Below are positions 58,509-64,000 of a stretch of DNA of 64,000 nt, in pieces. The DNA lies in assembly GCF_019175385.1 (NCBI RefSeq), contig NC_083341.1:88252321-88316320 (forward strand), given 5' to 3'. The notes under the pieces were generated by a model. That model made no database searches. It was not told the origin of the DNA and saw nothing but the letters and a program-made list of their open reading frames with translations. This DNA comes from Lycium barbarum (lineage: Eukaryota > Streptophyta > Magnoliopsida > Solanales > Solanaceae). Numbering within the stretch: the stretch's first letter is position 1; each line of letters starts with the position of its first letter. The position numbers were made by a program, and so were the translations under genes.

Positions 58509-61500
58509 GAATCCTCCTATCTTTCCATGATTTTCCTATATATCGGAAATTATGAGTCTACGATTATAAAGAGCTTCATACAAGATAAAGAAAAGAGATA
58601 CGTTACGAGCATGACAATACTGACGATGAATCTAAGTCTAGAAGTCCTAAAGCTCATGATATGACATTTCTACGAAGCTAATTATCCTTATATGATTCCT
58701 ATGATATTATTTTCCCTACCTCTCCATGACTGTCTTACATTCCGGTAAATATAAGTCAACGTTGATAAAGAGCTTCTTATGAGATAAATATGAGAAATAT
58801 GTCATGAATACGATGATAATGGTGACGATGAGTAAGTATAAAGAATCTTAAAGTGAGATACGATGTCCATGAGATTAATGATCATAAGTATGGTTCCGTT
58901 GATGCTTTTGCTTGTGTACACTCACCTTAAAATGTTAGTCCCTTCAAGGTGAGATATGACGATTATGATCACTCCATAACGTAGTCGGGGGTTCACGACC
59001 TCATGTCACCCCGACATAGCCATGGTTACCTTCAAGTTTTAATGTATGTTTAATGATGAATGTATGATGATGTTAAGTTTACGATAAGGTTATGATATGC
59101 CTATGAGATGTATGATAATAATAAGTTTATGTTGACTATATGAAGAGTACATGATGATGATATTACACCGCGCCTATATGGCCGGGCAGACACCGCTAAG
59201 GCAGGCAGCGTATACACCATATCTAGGTGGCATGGGCAGACACCACTAGTGGGCGGCATGAGATGGTACCCCGGACGCGGGAGGCCTGTACGCGGGCTAA
59301 TGATTATTACACCGTACCTAGATGGTCGGGCAGCTTATACATATATGCATACATGATATGATGATGATTATGAAGTAAGCCAACATGCATTATTTCTTTT
59401 ATAATTGATAATCAGTTACATGTTGCTCCTCATTTGATGCTTCCTTATTTCATTGAGGTATTGTTATTGTTGATGCCTTAGATACTCAGTACAATGTTCA
59501 TACTGACATCCGTTTTCTTTGGACGTTGTGTTCATGCCCACAGGAAGACAGAGATGTGATCCAGGCTCGTAGGAGCTACTAGCAGACTTTGAGAGCACCC
59601 CATTATTCCGGAGGTGCCATTGATTTATCCTTTTGTGTATATATATGTTTTGGGCATGACGGGGTCCTGTCCCGTCCATATGTCTAGTACTCTAGTAGAG
59701 GCTCGTAGATACGTATGTGTGGGTAGTATGGTCTCACGATTTCCCACGTGTATATATGTATTATATTGATATCCAAAGGGCTTATGTGTATATAAAGGTA
59801 AATATGTTTCAAATGAAAATGATCTTCCTACAATTATGAGCATAAGAAACACGACTGTACGCAGAATGAGTAATAGAATGAGTGGTGCTCGGTGGTTAGC
59901 CCCGGGTACCCGTCATGGCCCTAGCCAGGTCGTGACAGGAAATCTAGAAAACTAATTGAAAAGATGTGTCTCAACCTTAACTTTGTTATTTGAATTCTAG
60001 ACTTAAAATATTAGTTTAATTGGTGAATCTTGTTAACATTAAGATGGTATTTCCTGAATTAATGGGTTATAAGCTTGATGTTCTAACCTAGTTTAAGAGA
60101 TTGATTATGGTTACTTAGGGTTTAATCCTAATTTGGGGGTTTTGTTTCTAATAATGAAATTGATGGTCTAATGAGTCTAATTACCAATTGGAGGATATCA
60201 TTGAACGTCTATAATGTCGGGTTACCAATTTCACCTTTGAAATCCCTGTTTTGCCCTTGTAGGTCTTATTTTCCTTCTTTCTACAATGGATTTCGATTCG
60301 AAACGAATATATAGCAATATGGGTATCGTTATTCCCTGTTTCTAACTTAGATTTCGATAATGACTAGACTATGAGTATTTGGAGGCTCTTCAGAAGGAAA
60401 AAGGCTCACATTTGACAGTTCGTGACACCAGTTCGACATTGAGGTAGTTATGGCTTACCTTTCGGTTAGACTCCAATTAGGGAGGCATATGTAGGAGTTA
60501 TATATTGATGAGGAAAGCATGCTAGGACTTCGGGTATGGAGTTGGGATGGAGTTGTATGAGGTTGGTTGCTGTTGATTGTGGGTTTGTCGCGTTGTTGTT
60601 ATGGTTGGGCTTGTTGCCTTGTTGTTGTGATGGGGCTTGTCACCTTATTTAATATGTTGTGACTTGCTTATGTATTCATCTCTCTTTATTATGGATCTTA
60701 TCGTTGGAAAGAGGAAGAATTATGAGATTAGGCTTGAATTTGATGTGTGCTTATGATAAGACACGAGTGAGATTCTTTTTACCATTTATTGTCGATTATG
60801 ATATCATGTATGGCATACATACTCATTTTCCCATTATACATTGATGTGAACATTATGACTTGGTATTGATGATAATAAGGGAGAGAATGGAACATTTTGG
60901 TGACAAAAGACTTAACTATGAGGTGTACTTGTGATAAGGAACGAATGAGATCTTAGTTATGATTTACTGATGGTAATGATATTATGCAAGATTTGATACA
61001 ACTTATGGTGCTTGTGATCTTCATAGCATATATTCATTTGCATTGATTGCACTGATTCCTCATTCCTGCATTCATACATTATGGAAATGGTTCGGAATTG
61101 ATTGATGATAGACTTATGGTAACTATGAAAGAAATGTTTCAAAGCCCGACGGGAAATGGTTCCTCATTCCTTGTTGCACTTTTTTCTGGGTGCAGAGTTT
61201 GCTACAGGTTCCCCTTCAGGTCCTCGAGAGTGTTCTCCACAAGGTTGTGCTATCCGAGTTTCTAGGGTGAGCTATGTTTCTGATCTATTATCTGGAAAAC
61301 TCTTCTCTTTTAGATATCTATCCCTCGTTATCAGACAGTATGGTTCAAATATTGATGTATCTTTATTATTCACACTCATATAATACTTAGTAGCTCCAGT
61401 ACTGAGACTTGACTAGATTCCTTGGGTAGTTGTTGTACTTCCGCACTTATATACTTTTACATGATGTTGAGACTGCTTGGTATTTCTATTTTCTTCCGCA

Positions 61501-61590
61501 AGTTCATTCTGAATGTTGTTTAAGGGAAGTGTTCACCCACTAGAAGGGTTAGTGTGGGTGCCCGCTCAACCCACTAGTTGGGTCGTGACA

Positions 61591-61830
61591 GGTCCATTTA
61601 TATCAAACATTTCCAAGAGGGCCATTCATACAAACAATTCCAAGAGGGCCATTCATATGAACATTGCCAAGAGGGCCATTTATACAAGCATTTCCAAGAG
61701 GGCCATTCGTACAAGCACTGCCAAGTGGGCCATTCATTCAAGCACTACCAAGAGGGCAATTCATTGAAGCACTGCCAAGAGGGCCATTTCATACAAACGG
61801 TCCCAAGGGGGTCCCCCGCAACAAATTAAA
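61591..61830 (+). repeat. 27-bp minisatellite in Ogre-type 3' UTR
   Basis: About eight units, each starting CCAAGAGGGCCATTC. The unit length is 27 or 28 bp. Because 27 is a multiple of 3, an open frame repeats the nine-residue pattern KRAIHTNNS; this is incidental. Tandem repeats in the region between coding sequence and 3' LTR are a known feature of Tat/Ogre elements. Confidence 0.9.
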
Positions 61831-62708
61831 TGTTTCCAAGAGGGTCACCAATATTAAAGAGTCATCCGAGAAAGTTACAATGACAAAAGCCACGCAGGGG
61901 TGGTAAAACAATTACGCAAGACCGAGATGGTGACTTCACTCAAGCAGTGTCGAGAAGGTCACCTTGAAAAATTAAACCAAGAAGGATACAATCACAAAGC
62001 CACGCAAGGGTGGTGAAAACAAAAAGAAGGACCAAGAGGTTAGCCACGATACTACCTAGCAAATGGAAGCAGGTTCGTAGCCACCAAGGAGAGGAGCAGG
62101 CTGATTAAACCATATCCAGATGCATGCGGAGTAAACGTGAAACTTTTTCTTACGCAGCCGGTTGAGATAGGGTGACCATAAGAGTCAAGCTCGCCGGTCA
62201 GGAATTGGAAAATCGCTCCACCTCGTGCTCAACCGTACAAATTGATTTTTTGAAATTACTTTATTTGTCTTTCTTTCTAAAAAATCTCGCAACCGGTCGG
62301 GCACACACCGGAAAGTGCATAGGCATTCCCACATAAGGGATACCCTTTTCTACCGATTGAGTCGAACTAAAAGCTACTTGATTCTCTAAATCAGGATATC
62401 TAGGCAGACTCAATACCAGAGAGTCGGTCACATTCTAACAGATTATTCCGGGCTTCTCCGTTTTGACACTAGAATATTTAGGATTTGTTTTGAAATTTGC
62501 ATTAGAAGTTTAATGAGTAGAACTACAAGTGACCTGAATTCTCGTAAAAGCCCAGGACATGTAGGAACCCAGAGACTACGGTTCAACCATAAATTTGAAA
62601 ATTGCATTAAAAAGGTGAGGTATTTGAAATTGATCGGTGAAAAATCGGGTTTGTCAAATTTCGATGATCAGGGATGGGCTTGCCATTCCCCAACAGCGAA
62701 GGGGCTAT
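61831..62708 (+). mobile_element. Ogre-type 3' UTR and polypurine tract
   Basis: Non-coding. A second, looser repeat is seen: 'aaagccacgcaggggtggt' near 61888 recurs as 'aaagccacgcaagggtggt' near 61998. It ends with GCGAAGGGGCTA (62696-62707), the likely polypurine tract, directly before TGTTGACACC. Confidence 0.7.
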
Positions 62709-64000
62709 TGTTGACACCTAATTTTTACCCTCCAATAATTGTTTTTCAATTATTCGAAGTTCTTGAGTTACCACCAGAATGAAATATACATTTTCCAAGC
62801 CAAAAATGATTTTACAAAATTATTGTGACATTTTACAATTCCATTTGGCAAAATATCATCAAGTATATTATTGTATATTATCTTATGTATTTTTTATATT
62901 TTCTATAATTTTGAAAAATATTTATCAAAATTAATTCCGATAACAATTATTTAATTAATTGTTTGAAATATAAATATCAAAATTGATAAAAAAAATTATT
63001 CCGTTTAGTCAAGAGTTTTGATTAATTAAAATGGATAATCAATTTCGGCTCAAGCTTATAAGTATTTGGCTATATTTCCAATTATTTCAAAAAATTAATT
63101 AAAATTAAATTTCTATTAATTATTGCATGAGTTAATTGTCGCTATAATCAAAACAGCCAATTGTTTTCCCCACATATCAATTACGTCATATATGAAAGGT
63201 TAATTAATTTCAACACTTATAATTTGGCTATAATAGAAATGATTAATTTTCTTCCGAATGGCTCCAATTGAAATGTATTTTAAAAAAAATTAATTATAGC
63301 CAAAATTGCATAAATTAGCCACCTTTTTAATATGAATCGAATTTGGGCCAGGACCCATTTCTTTTCCTTTTAATTCGGCCGAGTCCAACCCAATCGGACC
63401 AAGACCTGACCCAACACCTTATATCTACACTAAACAGACCTCATAAGGTCTCATTTGGTTAAAGAAGGGTTCTTCGATAAACCCTAGCAGCGCCGCTGCT
63501 TTTTTCCTTCTCTTTAATCGGTCATCAAGGTAAAAAATGGCAATGTTAAGTACGATTTGCTTTTCTTGGACGTTGCATAGCCATTTGAGGCAAATCTGTT
63601 CCACATCGAAATAAGGTATAACACCTTTTTCTCTTTAGCTTTTTCTGAGAAGACGGTCATGCAAGGACATTTTCTTAATGAGGTTTGTTTGTTTATGCTT
63701 AATTTCGATTGGATTTCGTAATTTCACATGAATTCAAGAGTATCCCTTCACAAATCTATTTATCCTACATCAAAATTGAACTAAGCTTTAAGGGTTTTGC
63801 GGTTCTATATAAAGAACTCCACCCTTCAGAACATACCTAAGTCTCAATTTAGAGCAAAAATACTCGATTTACTTAGCGATTTAGCATTAATTTGCTAAAA
63901 CCTTTACTTAATCGAGTTGCTTACTCTAAAAATTTCTTTTTCGTGTTTGTGGCTAAGTATCAGGTAAGGAGCATAGGATTACAACTCCAAATCTCAACAA
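62709..64000 (+). mobile_element. Ogre-type 3' LTR, running out of the window
   Basis: Starts TGTTGACACCTAATTTTT. Its first 1.29 kb is in the window. It parallels the 5' LTR pieces 10113-10916 and 21442-22160, including 'aaaccctagc' (63480) and the 'ctatataaagaactcc' block (63806). The latter has a TATA box form (tatataaag), so transcription may start near 63840; this is inference. Confidence 0.75.

Larger units (their letters stand above)
37705..59937 (+). mobile_element. Element 2: non-coding gypsy-type LTR retrotransposon
   Basis: A complete LTR element containing two younger ones. It is bounded by the target duplication GGAAA (37700-37704 and 59938-59942). The LTRs start TGTTACACCTC and end GGTCGTGACA or equivalent. 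The 5' LTR (37705-38511 plus 47810-49738) and the 3' LTR (53783-55098 plus 58514-59937) are both about 2.74 kb once nested insertions are removed. By eye they are about 96% identical. A Met-initiator primer-binding site follows the 5' LTR and a polypurine tract precedes the 3' LTR. The internal region of 4.0 kb has no gag or pol. Confidence 0.93.
53783..59937 (+). mobile_element. Element 2 3' LTR, split by element 3
   Basis: Pieces 53783-55098 and 58514-59937 are continuous in the 5' LTR at 48315 ('catgaatcctcctatc'). The element 3 insertion and its gaatc duplication account for the gap. Confidence 0.92.
36867..61590 (+). mobile_element. Element 0 3' LTR, interrupted by element 2
   Basis: Starts TGTAACAACCCATTTAG at 36867 and ends GTTGGGTCGTGACA at 61590. 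The two parts, 36867-37704 and 59943-61590, together make about 2.5 kb. Element 2 sits between them with a ggaaa target duplication. There is no matching duplication at the outer ends (tatga against ggtcc), so this is a fragment of a larger element and not a clean solo LTR. Confidence 0.75.

Noticed and set aside
61513..61906. Open frames with nine-residue KRAIHTNNS repeats
   Set aside because: They arise because the 27-bp unit is divisible by 3. All three frames stay open over the array, and none has a start tied to a gene.

Overview
The window looks like a piece of intergenic heterochromatin from a large, repeat-rich dicot genome. A Solanaceae species is the best guess, because a TTG-tailed SINE of the Au/SolS kind and several LTR families with GGGTCGTGACA termini occur here; that assignment is inference. 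I found no intact host gene, no tRNA or rRNA gene and no CRISPR array. Every coding region I can recognise belongs to a transposable element, and all of them carry stops, frameshifts or truncations.

Layout. 1-1179 is the end of a Ty3/gypsy-type LTR running in from the left. 1180-8759 is AT-rich and holds Helitron-like ends (hairpin plus CTAG at 4105 and 8759), a tandem duplication and a SINE with a perfect 17-bp target-site duplication (TSD). 9030-9870 is an eroded LTR. From 10113 to the window end the sequence reads best as one very old Tat/Ogre-type retrotransposon (5' LTR from 10113, primer-binding site 30435, ORF1 and gag fragments 30877-35625, 3' UTR 61591-62708, 3' LTR from 62709), blown apart by later insertions. 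Its 5' LTR is split by a 10.5-kb Mutator-like element (10917-21431) and by two LTRs in opposite orientation (22664-25693, a solo LTR, and about 25843-28133, probably one). Its gag end is interrupted by a truncated gypsy element ('element 0', 3' LTR 36867-61590). That LTR contains element 2 (37705-59937, TSD ggaaa). Element 2 in turn holds element 1 in its 5' LTR (38512-47804, TSD acttg, minus strand) and element 3 in its 3' LTR (55099-58508, TSD gaatc, minus strand).

The gene content with most to read is in the Mutator-like element. It carries a MULE transposase (plus strand, four exons, with a 1.1-kb repeat of its 5' end) and, on the minus strand, a captured multi-exon gene with a DUF1985 domain and a Ulp1/SENP-like C48 peptidase domain. 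This matches the known class of Ulp1-carrying MULEs. The peptidase has apparently lost all three catalytic residues, and the gene has two in-frame stops. Elements 1 and 2 share LTR plan, Met-initiator primer-binding site, polypurine tract and more than 2 kb of non-coding internal sequence. Element 1 keeps only the integrase end of pol and element 2 keeps no coding sequence, so both would have depended on proteins from another element.

Percent identities and repeat boundaries were judged by eye, without alignment software.
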